Assembly (NCBI GenBank): GCA_937898525.1
Contig: CALCBC010000107.1
Location: 1 to 26,078 of the forward strand
Direction of reading: 5' to 3'
DNA: 26,078 bases
Source: an uncultured Sphingomonadales bacterium
GTDB lineage: Bacteria > Pseudomonadota > Alphaproteobacteria > Sphingomonadales > Sphingomonadaceae
Position numbers and translations under genes: made by a program. The first letter of the stretch is position 1. Each line of letters begins with the position of its first letter. Below are positions 15,590-23,907 of the stretch, piece by piece. The notes under the pieces are model-generated. The model did no database searches. It saw only the letters and a program-made list of their open reading frames with translations, and was not told the DNA's origin.

Positions 15590-18500
15590 CTAGAACCCGA
15601 CCCGCACGGTCCCGCGCATCGACAGCGCGGTGTTGCCGTTGCGGCGTTCGGCGCCAATCTCGCCGCCCAGCTCGAAGATCGAGCCGCCGCCCGCCGCGCG
15701 CAGCTGCGCGTACCAGCCGCCTTCGGGCTGCTCGGGATCGAGGGTGAACGCGGTGCCGCCTTCGAAGCGCGCGGTGGTGGCCCCGATCGAGCCGCCGATC
15801 ACCTCGCGCCAGCCGCCCTCGGCCTGCATCCGGAACCAGCGGTTGAGCGGTCCCGGCCGCAGCAAGGTGCCTCCCCCGCGGCCAAGGAAATCGAGCCCGA
15901 CGGCGACACCGGCGTTGGCGGCGAGCTCGTCGCTGCTCCGCTCATCGACGACGAGGTCGAGCGCATCGCCGCCGCCGCTTTCGCTGTAGCCGTCCTCGTG
16001 AAGCTTGACGTAGTCGAGGCTCACCGTCGGGCGGACAAAGGCGTTGCCGCTGCGCAGCTCGTAGGCCGCGCCGCCGCTGAGCGTCGTCAGCGTGCCCTTC
16101 CACTTGCCCTTGACGTCCTTGGTCACGGTCTCGCCATCTTCGTCGATGCCGAAGAATGTACGCTTGCCGGCGAAATCGACCCGGCCGAGCGAACCGCGCG
16201 CGAACAGGTCGAGCCCGCCCCAGTGGCCGCGCCAGTAGCCAGCCAGCTCGTAGGTGTCCGATTCGACGTTGGTGAACTGCGTGCCGTCGTCGTAGTCGTT
16301 CCAGAACACCGCGCCGGAGATGCCGAAGGCCCCGATCCCGGTGTCGACCTCGCCGGCCACCGAGAAGCCGAAACCGCCGAGGTCGTAGGCCGCCGTCTCC
16401 CCCTCGTCCTTGCTGCTCGACCAGCCCGCCGCGCTGAACAGCAGGTCGAGGCCGCCGAAGGTGTAGACCGGGCTTTGCGGATCGGCGATCTGGCGCGCGA
16501 AGGCCCGGCTGCCGAGACTGATGCCCTCGAAGGCGCCGCCGGCATGGTCCGGCAGCATCTGCCGAAGCGCGCCGCGCACCTGCTCGCCGTTGGCGAGCCT
16601 GAGAAAGACGTCCTCGACCTCCTCGTCCCTGGTGAGCACGTCGAAGATGGCGTCGTAGGCTGCGGCCTGAGATCGGTTGAGCTCGAGTTCCTCCGCCGTC
16701 TTGCGGCTGACATCGACCGCGACCGTGTTCGCCGGGGCGCTGGTCGCGAGCGCCGCCTTGAACAGGAACGGCATCATCGAGGTATCGGTCTTGAGCGTCG
16801 ATGCGCCCGTGACCGAGTCGGCCTCGAGGATCGTGTGTCGACCCTCTGCGCCGTCGAGGTCGCCGAGTGCCAGCCACAGCGTAGCCCCGTCTGCGAAACT
16901 CGCCGCGCCGGCGATATCATAGAATGTGCCTTCCCCCGGCGTCGCGTCGAGAGTCGCGGCGAGACCACCACTGTCGCCGACGGTCAGCGAGGCGAGCGAG
17001 GCGTGGTTCGCCGCGTGAAGGTATCCGCCGCCGACATTGACCGCGACGTCGGCGGAATTGAGCAGGCTTCCCGAGAACACCGAGGAGCCCGCCAGAGTCA
17101 GCGTGCCCGCCCCGCCGCCGAAGTCGACGTCGCCGATGAACCGCGCCGATCCTGCGAGGCTCAGGACATCGGTTCCCGCACCGAAAGTCGCATTGCCGGT
17201 ATGCACGGCGCCGCCCGAAAGGGCATACCTGTTATCCCCGCCGCCGAACGACACGTCGCCCGTCACTTTGCCCGAGGAGACTTCGAGCAGGTCGTTCCCG
17301 CCGCCGAACAGGATCCGGCCTTCGATGCTCCCCGATGTCTGCTTGACCGTGGCGCCGCCGGTGTTGGCGCTGAGGTCGATCGCCACGTTGCGCTGGTCAG
17401 CCGCGCCCCTGGCCGAGATCGTGCCGCTGTTCTCGATCAGCGCGAGGGTACCACTGCGGTCGAGAATGGCCGTCGCGAAGCCGTCGGTTCCAGCTGCAGT
17501 CGCCGTGATCGAACCGCTGTTGCGGACCGTGGGCACGACCGCGCCCGTGTCGATCAGGATCGCGGTGCTTTTCGCGCTGCTCGTCTTGCCTCCCGAGGCG
17601 ACGATCGAGCCGCTGTTGCGCACCTCGGCCACGTCCGCACCGCTTCCGAGCAGCAGCGCCGTCGCACTGGCGCCGTTCGACTTGGCCTCGACGCCGCCGG
17701 CAATCGACAGCCCGTTCGTGATCGTCACCGCACCGCCGCGTCCGCCGATGGCGATCGCCGTCGCGTCGATGCCCTCGTAGACGCCTTGCCCGCTGACGGA
17801 GCCGTCGACGATCAGGCCATACGCGGTCGAAGACGCTCCCACGGGGCCGATCACGGTGTCGCGGTCGGTCGCGCCTACCGCCAGCGCCGGCGCGGCGCCG
17901 TACGAGGTCAGCGCGGCGTTGCCTTCCTTCGCGTCCTCGATCCCGTCGTCGTCCTCGTCCTTGTCGTCCGCGTCGCTATCCTTCGGAGCGACGGCCAGGT
18001 GGATGCCGCCGGTAACGTTGCCCTCGATCAGCACTGCGGGGCCGCCCTGCAGCAGGTCGTCGGCATCGAGCTTGTCGGTGCTCGAAGGCGCCGTGGTGTT
18101 TCGGTACCCGGTCGAGGAGATCTTGCCCTGGATGACCATGGCCCCGGTCACGTCGCCGGCGAACCGCGCCCCGATCGCGTCCTCGCCCTGGGCGCTGACT
18201 TCGCCCGCCAGCCGTACGTTCCCGGTGATGGCGTCCGCGTGCACGCCAACGGACCGGTCGCCGACGACCTTCGTGGTGCCGTCATGAGTCAGGTTACCGG
18301 TCAGCGCCCCGCCGAGCCGGATGCCCGCCGAATCGTTGCCTTCGACGGTAATCGTGCCGCTGTTGACCACGTTGCCGGAGTGCGTGCCGCCGGTGCGGAT
18401 GCCGAACCGGTTGGAGCCCTGGGCGAACGGACCGTCGAGGTCGCCATCGTTGTCCGCGTCGGTCGGCGTGTAGCTCTCGTCCATCGTGATCGTCCCGGAA

Positions 18501-18790
18501 TTGACGATGTTACCGCTCGTGCCCGCGGCCGCGAGAATGCCGATCGCTCCGCTGGCGTTCGAGATGCCGATGGTGCCCTGGTTGGTCACGGCGTGATCGC
18601 TGTCCATCGTCACCGCCGTCCCGCCGGAAGGCTTCACCGAACCCGACGAGGTGATCGTGATCGAATCCGCGGCGCCGTTCTTGATGGTCGAGGTCTTCAC
18701 CGGCTGGGTGATCGCGGTCGAGATGTCCTCGGCCGCCGCCGGGACGGCGAGCGCCAGGAGCGCAGTGCTGGTCAGCAGATAACGGTGCAT
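15590..18790 (-). CDS. Large autotransporter (type V secretion) with beta-helix passenger
   Basis: 1066 residues. A signal peptide (MHRYLLTSTALLALAVPAAA, cut before ED) is followed by a long Gly/Ser/Thr/Asn-rich passenger with many NSGTI or NSGSI rungs typical of a right-handed beta-helix (about 30-650). Two aspartate-rich inserts lie at about 106-120 (DADNDGDLDG) and 269-284. Near 490-575 there are four tandem units of 20-21 residues starting FGGG or FGAG. An alpha-helical linker (about 697-765) leads into a C-terminal autotransporter barrel (about 775-1066) ending in phenylalanine (RVGF), as outer-membrane proteins do. No protease or lipase motif is seen, so an adhesin or surface-layer role is likelier than an enzyme. 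GAGGGGA upstream of ATG 18790 is a good ribosome binding site. The gene follows the TonB receptor gene by 77 bp on the same strand and converges on ligB with 15 bp between stops. Confidence 0.9.
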   Translation of the reverse strand: MHRYLLTSTALLALAVPAAAEDISTAITQPVKTSTIKNGAADSITITSSGSVKPSGGTAVTMDSDHAVTNQGTIGISNASGAIGILAAAGTSGNIVNSGTITMDESYTPTDADNDGDLDGPFAQGSNRFGIRTGGTHSGNVVNSGTITVEGNDSAGIRLGGALTGNLTHDGTTKVVGDRSVGVHADAITGNVRLAGEVSAQGEDAIGARFAGDVTGAMVIQGKISSTGYRNTTAPSSTDKLDADDLLQGGPAVLIEGNVTGGIHLAVAPKDSDADDKDEDDDGIEDAKEGNAALTSYGAAPALAVGATDRDTVIGPVGASSTAYGLIVDGSVSGQGVYEGIDATAIAIGGRGGAVTITNGLSIAGGVEAKSNGASATALLLGSGADVAEVRNSGSIVASGGKTSSAKSTAILIDTGAVVPTVRNSGSITATAAGTDGFATAILDRSGTLALIENSGTISARGAADQRNVAIDLSANTGGATVKQTSGSIEGRILFGGGNDLLEVSSGKVTGDVSFGGGDNRYALSGGAVHTGNATFGAGTDVLSLAGSARFIGDVDFGGGAGTLTLAGSSVFSGSLLNSADVAVNVGGGYLHAANHASLASLTVGDSGGLAATLDATPGEGTFYDIAGAASFADGATLWLALGDLDGAEGRHTILEADSVTGASTLKTDTSMMPFLFKAALATSAPANTVAVDVSRKTAEELELNRSQAAAYDAIFDVLTRDEEVEDVFLRLANGEQVRGALRQMLPDHAGGAFEGISLGSRAFARQIADPQSPVYTFGGLDLLFSAAGWSSSKDEGETAAYDLGGFGFSVAGEVDTGIGAFGISGAVFWNDYDDGTQFTNVESDTYELAGYWRGHWGGLDLFARGSLGRVDFAGKRTFFGIDEDGETVTKDVKGKWKGTLTTLSGGAAYELRSGNAFVRPTVSLDYVKLHEDGYSESGGGDALDLVVDERSSDELAANAGVAVGLDFLGRGGGTLLRPGPLNRWFRMQAEGGWREVIGGSIGATTARFEGGTAFTLDPEQPEGGWYAQLRAAGGGSIFELGGEIGAERRNGNTALSMRGTVRVGF

Positions 18791-18867
18791 GGGGTCCCCT
18801 CACGGATCGTTGCCGACCTGCAAGACGGAGCCATCGCACGCGAACCTTGGCACGCGGCGAAAAAGAA

Positions 18868-21297
18868 TCAGAACGCGGCGTCGATCCCGATGCGCAGCGT
18901 CCGTGGCCGAAGCGGCGTCACCTGCTCGCGCCCGGTCGCGAACGGCGTGCCGAGCGAGAAGCGGTTGCCCTTGGCATCGGTCAGGTTCGTCAGCCCGAGC
19001 GTGAGGCCGAGAGTCTCGGTGCCGACACGCACCGTCAGGCCGGTGTCGAGGTAGTCGCCCTGGGGGTCGCCGAGCTCGGGCCCGACCCCGAGCCGGGACT
19101 TGCCGATGTAGCTCGCCCAGGCATGTCCGCGGAGCTCGAGGTCGCCGCCTAGTGGCCGCCGGTAATCGAGACCGATCCGGCCCGAGACCTTGGCGATGTT
19201 CGGTACCTGGGTGATCTGTTCGAGCACCAGCGCCGGCAGGTCCTCGAACCCACCGGCGAACACGGGGACACCGAGCACTTCCGCCGCGCGGGACAGGAGC
19301 AGCGGAGAAGGCTTGTCGATCCGGCTGTCGTTGTAGGTGAACCCGCCGTCGATGCGCAGGTCGGGGGTGACTTCGACGCCGGCGATCAGCGTGGCCGACC
19401 AGATCCGGCCGTCGCCGATATTGGCGGTAGTCGGAAAGCCGGTGCTGTCGATGAAGTCCGCCTGGATGTCGTGCCACCGGGTGTACGAGACGCTCGCGGC
19501 GACGTCGAACGGCCCGCGACCCGGATGGCCGTGCCGGGCGCCGAACTCGAATGTCTCGGTGCGGTCGTTGCGGAAGCGCGCCACGAACGGCCCGGAGATC
19601 GCAAGGCCCCCCGGGCGGAAACCCTCCTGGTAGCGCGCATAGATCGTCGTGTCCGGAAAGACGGTCGCCGCCAGCGAGGCCGAAGGCAGGAACACTTCCT
19701 CGACCCGGCTGGCGGTAATCGCGCGGAAGTTGGTTGCCATTCCAGGCGCGACGTCCTCTCCCTCGCCGCCGAGCCGCGAGTGCGTGTAGCGCCCGCCGAG
19801 GGTCGCCGTGAGGCCGTCCATGACCCGCAGGCTGCCTTCGCCGTAGACGGTGAACTCGTCGATCACGTTGGTCACGCCGGTGACCGCGCCCTGTGCGCCC
19901 GGCGGGCCGATCGTTCGCGTCAGCCGCGTCCGGTTGTGCGTGTAGCTCGCGCCCACGAGCCAGCCCCACCGGTTGCCGAGCGGCTTCCACAGGCGCGTCT
20001 CGTTGGCGACCATCTTGGTGTCGTTGCGCTGCATGAACAGCCGCGGCGGATCGCCTTCGGCGGTCGCATCGTAGCGCTCCTCGAGGTCCTGCCCGGTCAG
20101 CCCGGTAGAGGACTTGAAGCGCACGTCGCCGATGCGGCCGGTGATCACCAGCTGTCCCTGGGCGTAGCCGGCGTCGAAGCCCTCGGTGACCGTCGCCGCG
20201 CGCGTCAGCGGCGGGCCGCCGCGGTCGGCATACTGGCTGTCGCGGCCGTCGGTCTCCTGGAACACGCCGATCAGGTCGACCGTCCAGTCGTAGGCCACCT
20301 CGACCCGTGCCGTCGCGCGGCCGCTCAGGATCTCGGTCCGGTTGACGTCCTCTTCGCCGAGCAGCGGCTTGTCGATGTAGCCGCCCTGGCTCTCGGCGTT
20401 GAGCGTGAAGCGCAGCGCCGCCCGCTCGCCGACGAGCGGCAGGTTGGCCGTCACGCTGGCGTCGCCGCCGAGCGCGCCGTGCTCGGTCGCGCTGCCGCCG
20501 ACCATCGCCGAGACCGCGGTCACTCCCGGGACGGGATCGTTGGGCACGAGGCGCACGATCCCGCCGAGCGAGCCGGTCCCGTAAAGCGTACCCTGCGGGC
20601 CTTCGAGCACTTCGACCCGCGCGAGGTCGGACAGCCGCAGGTCCGGGTCGGGTGCGTTGTAGCTCAGCCGCAGGTCGCCGAGATACTGGCCGACCGTCGC
20701 CTGCGTCGGCCCGGTGAAGCTCGAATCGGCGATGCCGCGGATGAACAGCTTGTTGCGCCCGCTGCCGAGATAGGTCGAGGAGACGGTCGGCACGCGCTGG
20801 GTGATTTTCTCGGTGCCGCCGACCCCGCCGAAGGTCAGCAGCTCACCGTCGATCAGCTCGGCCTGCCCCGGATAGTCGCTGAGCAGCATCTCGCGCTTGC
20901 TGCCGACGACCACGATCTCGCTGGCCGGAGCCTCGAGCGGCGCCTGCCGGCGCGCGGGGGGCTCGGGCCGCGGACGGCTCTCGGGCTGCCGACGCGCCGT
21001 TCGTGCCGGCGCGGCTGCGACCAGCCTCCAGCCGTTGGAACCGGCCGCCACGGCCCGCGCGCCGGCGTTGCGGGCGAGCCTGTTGACCGCCTGGGCGGCC
21101 GACATGCGCCCCCTGATCGCAGGAACCCGCCGGTTGGCGACCGCGCGGTCGGTGATCACGACGCTCGAACCGGTCTGGCGCGCGATCGCAGCCGCGGAAT
21201 CGCCCGCGCGCCCGGCAGGAACGTCGATGGCGACGCTCTGGGCGTGCAGGGGCGCGCTGACGGCAACCGCCGCGACACCGATCCACAGGCTTCGCAT
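18868..21297 (-). CDS. TonB-dependent outer-membrane receptor with N-terminal STN signalling domain
   Basis: About 809 residues. A signal peptide (MRSLWIGVAAVAVSAPLHAQ) is followed by an STN domain (about 22-95, VAIDVPAGRAGDSAAAIARQ onward) that in this class contacts a FecR protein. A Pro/Arg-rich linker leads to a TonB-box-like EIVVVGSK (about 127), the plug (RGIADSSF, RVEVLEGPQGTLYG) and a 22-strand-type barrel ending with aromatic F (IGIDAAF). The plug motifs are those of ferric siderophore and other TonB receptors. ATG 21297 is two bases past the FecR stop and is preferred over a TTG at 21321 inside the fecR end. The STN domain and the adjacent fecR and sigma genes indicate a cell-surface signalling receptor. 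The ligand is unknown. Confidence 0.94.
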   Translation of the reverse strand: MRSLWIGVAAVAVSAPLHAQSVAIDVPAGRAGDSAAAIARQTGSSVVITDRAVANRRVPAIRGRMSAAQAVNRLARNAGARAVAAGSNGWRLVAAAPARTARRQPESRPRPEPPARRQAPLEAPASEIVVVGSKREMLLSDYPGQAELIDGELLTFGGVGGTEKITQRVPTVSSTYLGSGRNKLFIRGIADSSFTGPTQATVGQYLGDLRLSYNAPDPDLRLSDLARVEVLEGPQGTLYGTGSLGGIVRLVPNDPVPGVTAVSAMVGGSATEHGALGGDASVTANLPLVGERAALRFTLNAESQGGYIDKPLLGEEDVNRTEILSGRATARVEVAYDWTVDLIGVFQETDGRDSQYADRGGPPLTRAATVTEGFDAGYAQGQLVITGRIGDVRFKSSTGLTGQDLEERYDATAEGDPPRLFMQRNDTKMVANETRLWKPLGNRWGWLVGASYTHNRTRLTRTIGPPGAQGAVTGVTNVIDEFTVYGEGSLRVMDGLTATLGGRYTHSRLGGEGEDVAPGMATNFRAITASRVEEVFLPSASLAATVFPDTTIYARYQEGFRPGGLAISGPFVARFRNDRTETFEFGARHGHPGRGPFDVAASVSYTRWHDIQADFIDSTGFPTTANIGDGRIWSATLIAGVEVTPDLRIDGGFTYNDSRIDKPSPLLLSRAAEVLGVPVFAGGFEDLPALVLEQITQVPNIAKVSGRIGLDYRRPLGGDLELRGHAWASYIGKSRLGVGPELGDPQGDYLDTGLTVRVGTETLGLTLGLTNLTDAKGNRFSLGTPFATGREQVTPLRPRTLRIGIDAAF

Positions 21298-21299
21298 GC

Positions 21300-22217
21300 T
21301 TACCGCGCCCCGATCTCCCAAGCTGTGCCGTTATGGCGAACCGTGATGCCGAGCAACGCGCCCAGCGTGCGCGGGTCACGCCGCACCCCGTCGAGCACGA
21401 TGCTGCCCGAAACGCGCTGCTCACCCGCGCGCGGCGAGACAACGAATGGCGTGCCGGTGGCGCGCGACAGGTCGGCCGCGACGTCCTCGAGCGAGGTGTC
21501 CTGGAAGGTCAGCCGCCCTTCGCGCCACTCGCCCACCTGCTCCAGCGCGACGCTGCCGATCTCGAACCGGCGCGTCGCCGCGTTGAGCGACAGCACCTGA
21601 CCGGGCGAGACGCGCGCGTCGTCCACCCCGGGATTGAGCACGACCGCGCCTTCCGACACCGCGACGCGCAGCCCCTCGGTAGTCCGCGCGACGTCGAACA
21701 CCGTGCCGACGTCGACCAGTGTGTCCTCGCCGACCCTGACCGTGAACGGCGCGCCTGCATCGTTCTCGACGCGGAACAGCGCCTGGCCCCGCTCGAGCGA
21801 GACCAGCCGGTCGCCGCGCTCGATCACGATCCGCGAGCCTCCCGCGAGCGTGATCTCGCCCCCGCTCTCGAGCGCGATGATCTCGATTTCGCCCGGGGCG
21901 GTTTCCACCGCGTGGCTGCCGCCACGCATCTGCCACGCTCCGAACGCCGCCAGCCCGGCGAGCGCCAGCGTCAGCGCGCCGCCGATCCACCGGCGGCGGG
22001 TGGTCGCCGCCTGCTCGTCGTCGTTGCCAGCCTCGGGCACTTGCGGAAGCGCCTCCGCGGCGTCGGCCACGGCCGCCATCACCGCGTCGTAGGCCTGTGC
22101 GTGCGCCGGGTCCCGCTCGAGCCAGGCGGTGAAGCCGTCCCAGTCGTCGAACGCGGGATCGCCTGTTCGCACGGCCCAGGCGGTCGCTTCTTCCATCAGG
22201 GCCCGGTCACGCGCCAT
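21300..22217 (-). CDS. FecR-type anti-sigma factor/signal transducer
   Basis: 305 residues. A cytoplasmic N-terminal domain with the FecR-family pattern (EEATAWAVRTGD, FTAWLERDPAHAQAYD) is followed by one transmembrane helix (WIGGALTLALAGLAAFGAW). The periplasmic FecR domain has GEIEIIALESGGEI, VDVGTVFDV and a C-terminal STN-like part (LTFQDTSLEDVAADLSRATG). In the family it senses the loaded receptor in the periplasm and controls the ECF sigma factor inside. ATG 22217 has AGGGGA eight bases upstream. A GTG at 22262 overlaps the sigma gene stop as GTGA and would add 15 residues, so both starts are possible. The receptor start lies two bases after its stop, so translation is likely coupled. 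Confidence 0.93.
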   Translation of the reverse strand: MARDRALMEEATAWAVRTGDPAFDDWDGFTAWLERDPAHAQAYDAVMAAVADAAEALPQVPEAGNDDEQAATTRRRWIGGALTLALAGLAAFGAWQMRGGSHAVETAPGEIEIIALESGGEITLAGGSRIVIERGDRLVSLERGQALFRVENDAGAPFTVRVGEDTLVDVGTVFDVARTTEGLRVAVSEGAVVLNPGVDDARVSPGQVLSLNAATRRFEIGSVALEQVGEWREGRLTFQDTSLEDVAADLSRATGTPFVVSPRAGEQRVSGSIVLDGVRRDPRTLGALLGITVRHNGTAWEIGAR

Positions 22218-22258
22218 CGAACATGTCCCCTGCTGCCCGGAAGACGGAGTCGAACCGC

Positions 22259-22795
22259 TCACGCCTCATCGATCCGCTCCTTCAGTGCGGCCAGAGCCGC
22301 GTAGGCGCGCCGCAGGTCGCTCTCGACCGTGCTCAGGCTGACGCCGAATTCCTCCGCCACCTGCCGCTGCGGCACCTGGTCGATGCGGTGGCGGCGAAAG
22401 ATCGCCGCCGGCCGCTCGCCGAGCCCGGCCAGCGTCTCGCTCACCAGCCGCGCGTGCTGCCGGCCGATGATGTGCCTTTCGACCGACGGCGCGTCGGAAA
22501 CGCCCGGGGTCGAGCCGTCGTTGACCCGGCCCCACTCGCGCTCGCGTCGCTCGGCCTGGCGCTCGGAGCGATAGCGGTCGATCATCAGCGTGTCGGCGAT
22601 GCGAAACAGGTACGATACGGGCGAGGCCACCGGACCGGTGCGCCCCGTGGCGATCTTGAGCCAGACTTCCTGCAACAGGTCTTCCGCAGCATCGCCCGCG
22701 CCGCGAGCCAGCAGGAAGCGCAGCAAGCGTTCGCGGTTCGCGAGAAAGGCCGCCTCGAGGCCGGCGCTTGAATTGCTGTCAGCCAATCCTGTCAC
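22259..22795 (-). CDS. ECF RNA polymerase sigma factor, FecI-type
   Basis: 178 residues. Sigma region 2 covers about 15-80 (RERLLRFLLARGAGDAAEDL, LLQEVWLKIA, SYLFRIADTLMIDRYRSE). Region 4 covers about 115-170 (LAGLGERPAAIFRRHRID, QVAEEFGVSLSTVESDLRRA). The length and the two-domain layout are those of ECF sigma factors, and the fecR and TonB receptor genes directly downstream mark it as a surface-signalling sigma factor. GTG 22795 is chosen for AAGGG a few bases upstream; a longer frame to 22900 would run through the hairpin region and looks non-coding. It would direct transcription of the receptor cassette, and the autotransporter may be part of the same unit. Confidence 0.93.
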   Translation of the reverse strand: MTGLADSNSSAGLEAAFLANRERLLRFLLARGAGDAAEDLLQEVWLKIATGRTGPVASPVSYLFRIADTLMIDRYRSERQAERREREWGRVNDGSTPGVSDAPSVERHIIGRQHARLVSETLAGLGERPAAIFRRHRIDQVPQRQVAEEFGVSLSTVESDLRRAYAALAALKERIDEA

Positions 22796-22853
22796 AGATC
22801 CCTTTCGGCGGCCCGAATAGAAACCTGCTGGCGGCTTGGGAAGGGGATGGGTT

Positions 22854-22885
22854 GCGGCCGCGCCGGGGGGTGTTGGCGCGGCCGC
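22854..22885 (-). terminator. GC-rich perfect hairpin after the outer-membrane protein gene
   Basis: GCGGCCGCGCC at 22854-22864 and GGCGCGGCCGC at 22875-22885 form a perfect 11-bp inverted repeat with a 10-nt G-rich loop. It lies 37 bp past the stop of the upstream minus-strand outer-membrane protein gene and about 60 bp before the sigma factor start. The stem is strong, but no T run follows on the minus strand. It probably ends the beta-barrel gene transcript and separates it from the sigma operon; a regulatory site for the sigma gene is an alternative. Confidence 0.5.
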
Positions 22886-22921
22886 GAGGGAAGGTCGCAT
22901 CGGGCGGCCCTCCCCGGGGGG

Positions 22922-23620
22922 TCAGAACCGCAGCCCGATGCCGGCGATCACCTGGTGCCGGTCGGAGCTCGCCTTGAGCGCCGGATCGTCGGCGTCCATG
23001 CCGTCGAGCCGGTAGGTGCGGCTGCCGTAGTCGGTGTAGACGTATTCGAGCTTGGCATAGAGGCTCTCGGTCAGCCCGAGCTCCACGCCGCCGCCGATGT
23101 GATACCCGTCCTCGGACCCTGAGAACCGCTCGATCTCGCCCGGCTCGTCGTCGTCGTTGTCGGTCACGTCGGCGTCGTAGGAGGCCTTGAACCGGCCGTT
23201 CGAATAGCCGCCCTTGACGTAGAGCAGCGAGCTGTCGCCGAGCACCACGCCGGCCCGCGCGCCGACCGTGAAAGTCCGCTTGAGGCTGGTGCAGGCGAGG
23301 TCGTCCTCGATCAGCTCGTCGCACAGGTCGGCATCCGACAGGTCGGCACCGACGTAACCGCCGAGCACGAACGACGAGCCGATCTGCGCGTCGTAACCCA
23401 GCTCGACGCCGAAGGCGGGCGCGCTATCCTCGTCCGAGGCCGCGAAGAACTCGTCGCCATCGACCTCCTCGTCCTCGTCGGGGTTGGGCAGCGTGGCGTC
23501 GGTGCCGACCTGGTCCCAGGCGATGCGCCCTTCCACGCGAAAGCCCGAAACGTCCTGCGCCAGGGCAGGCGTGGCGAGAAGCCCCGCCGCGGCCGCCGCG
23601 ATGATCGCTTGATACTTCAT
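22922..23620 (-). CDS. Small outer-membrane beta-barrel protein (OmpA/opacity-like porin fold)
   Basis: 232 residues. A signal peptide (MKYQAIIAAAAAGLLATPALA, cut before QD) is followed by alternating strands such as FRVEGRIAWDQ, FGVELGYDAQIGSSFVLGGY, FTVGARAGVVLGDSSLLYVK and YHIGGGVELGLTESLYAKLE. The sequence ends with IAGIGLRF, carrying the C-terminal phenylalanine of outer-membrane barrels. This fits an eight-stranded barrel of the opacity/OmpX-like type. The predicted loops are very acidic (DEDEEVDGDEF; DNDDDEPGE), and two cysteines in one loop (DLCDELIEDDLAC) could form a disulfide. GGAAGGG lies nine bases before ATG 23620. The function is unknown; the acidic loops may bind cations. Confidence 0.88.
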   Translation of the reverse strand: MKYQAIIAAAAAGLLATPALAQDVSGFRVEGRIAWDQVGTDATLPNPDEDEEVDGDEFFAASDEDSAPAFGVELGYDAQIGSSFVLGGYVGADLSDADLCDELIEDDLACTSLKRTFTVGARAGVVLGDSSLLYVKGGYSNGRFKASYDADVTDNDDDEPGEIERFSGSEDGYHIGGGVELGLTESLYAKLEYVYTDYGSRTYRLDGMDADDPALKASSDRHQVIAGIGLRF

Positions 23621-23702
23621 GTCTCGTTACCCTTCCGGTCAAACTGCGAAGCCGACCCCGGGCCGATTGGTCGCCCGGCGATCTGGCCTGCACTGAGCCG
23701 AA

Positions 23703-23729
23703 GCGGGATCCCGCCGCAGAAGCGGGCGG
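23703..23729. repeat. Overlapping palindromes upstream of the outer-membrane protein gene
   Basis: GCGGGATCCCGC at 23703-23714 is a perfect 12-bp palindrome. Overlapping it, CCCGCC (23710-23715) pairs with GGGCGG (23724-23729). The pieces could form alternative hairpins. They lie in the 287-bp gap (23621-23907) between the aldolase and the beta-barrel gene, which otherwise shows no gene. Confidence 0.5.
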
Positions 23730-23836
23730 CACGAAGCCCCCTCATCGGCCAGTACGCCCCGATGACGGAGCCCTCCGGCCGACACCTTGCCGGCAACGCG
23801 ATTTTTTCTGGCGGCGCGCGCAGTTCGCTGCGGTGA

Positions 23837-23854
23837 TCCCGGCGAACGCCGGGA
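23837..23854. repeat. Palindromic hairpin TCCCGGCG-AA-CGCCGGGA
   Basis: Perfect 8-bp inverted repeat with a 2-nt centre, 54 bp past the stop of the minus-strand aldolase gene. It resembles the dispersed GC-rich palindromes common between genes in sphingomonads and other alphaproteobacteria. It may also act as the aldolase terminator, although there is no T tract. Confidence 0.55.
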
Positions 23855-23907
23855 CCGCGTGCCCCATGCGTGCCCTGGATTGCTCGTGAAGGCCGGCCCG
23901 GCCGCGA

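Noticed and set aside
15998..19054. Open frame of 1018 codons on the plus strand opposite the autotransporter
   Set aside because: The minus strand carries the signal peptide, beta-helix rungs, barrel and C-terminal Phe. The plus frame shows only Arg/Ala/Asp-rich shadow sequence.
19471..21600. Open frame of 709 codons on the plus strand opposite the TonB receptor
   Set aside because: It is antisense to a receptor with STN, plug and barrel motifs and has no domain of its own.
22796..22900. N-terminal extension of the sigma factor to 22900
   Set aside because: The extension is Pro/Ala-rich, runs through the perfect hairpin, and makes the protein longer than usual for ECF factors. GTG 22795 has AAGGG upstream.
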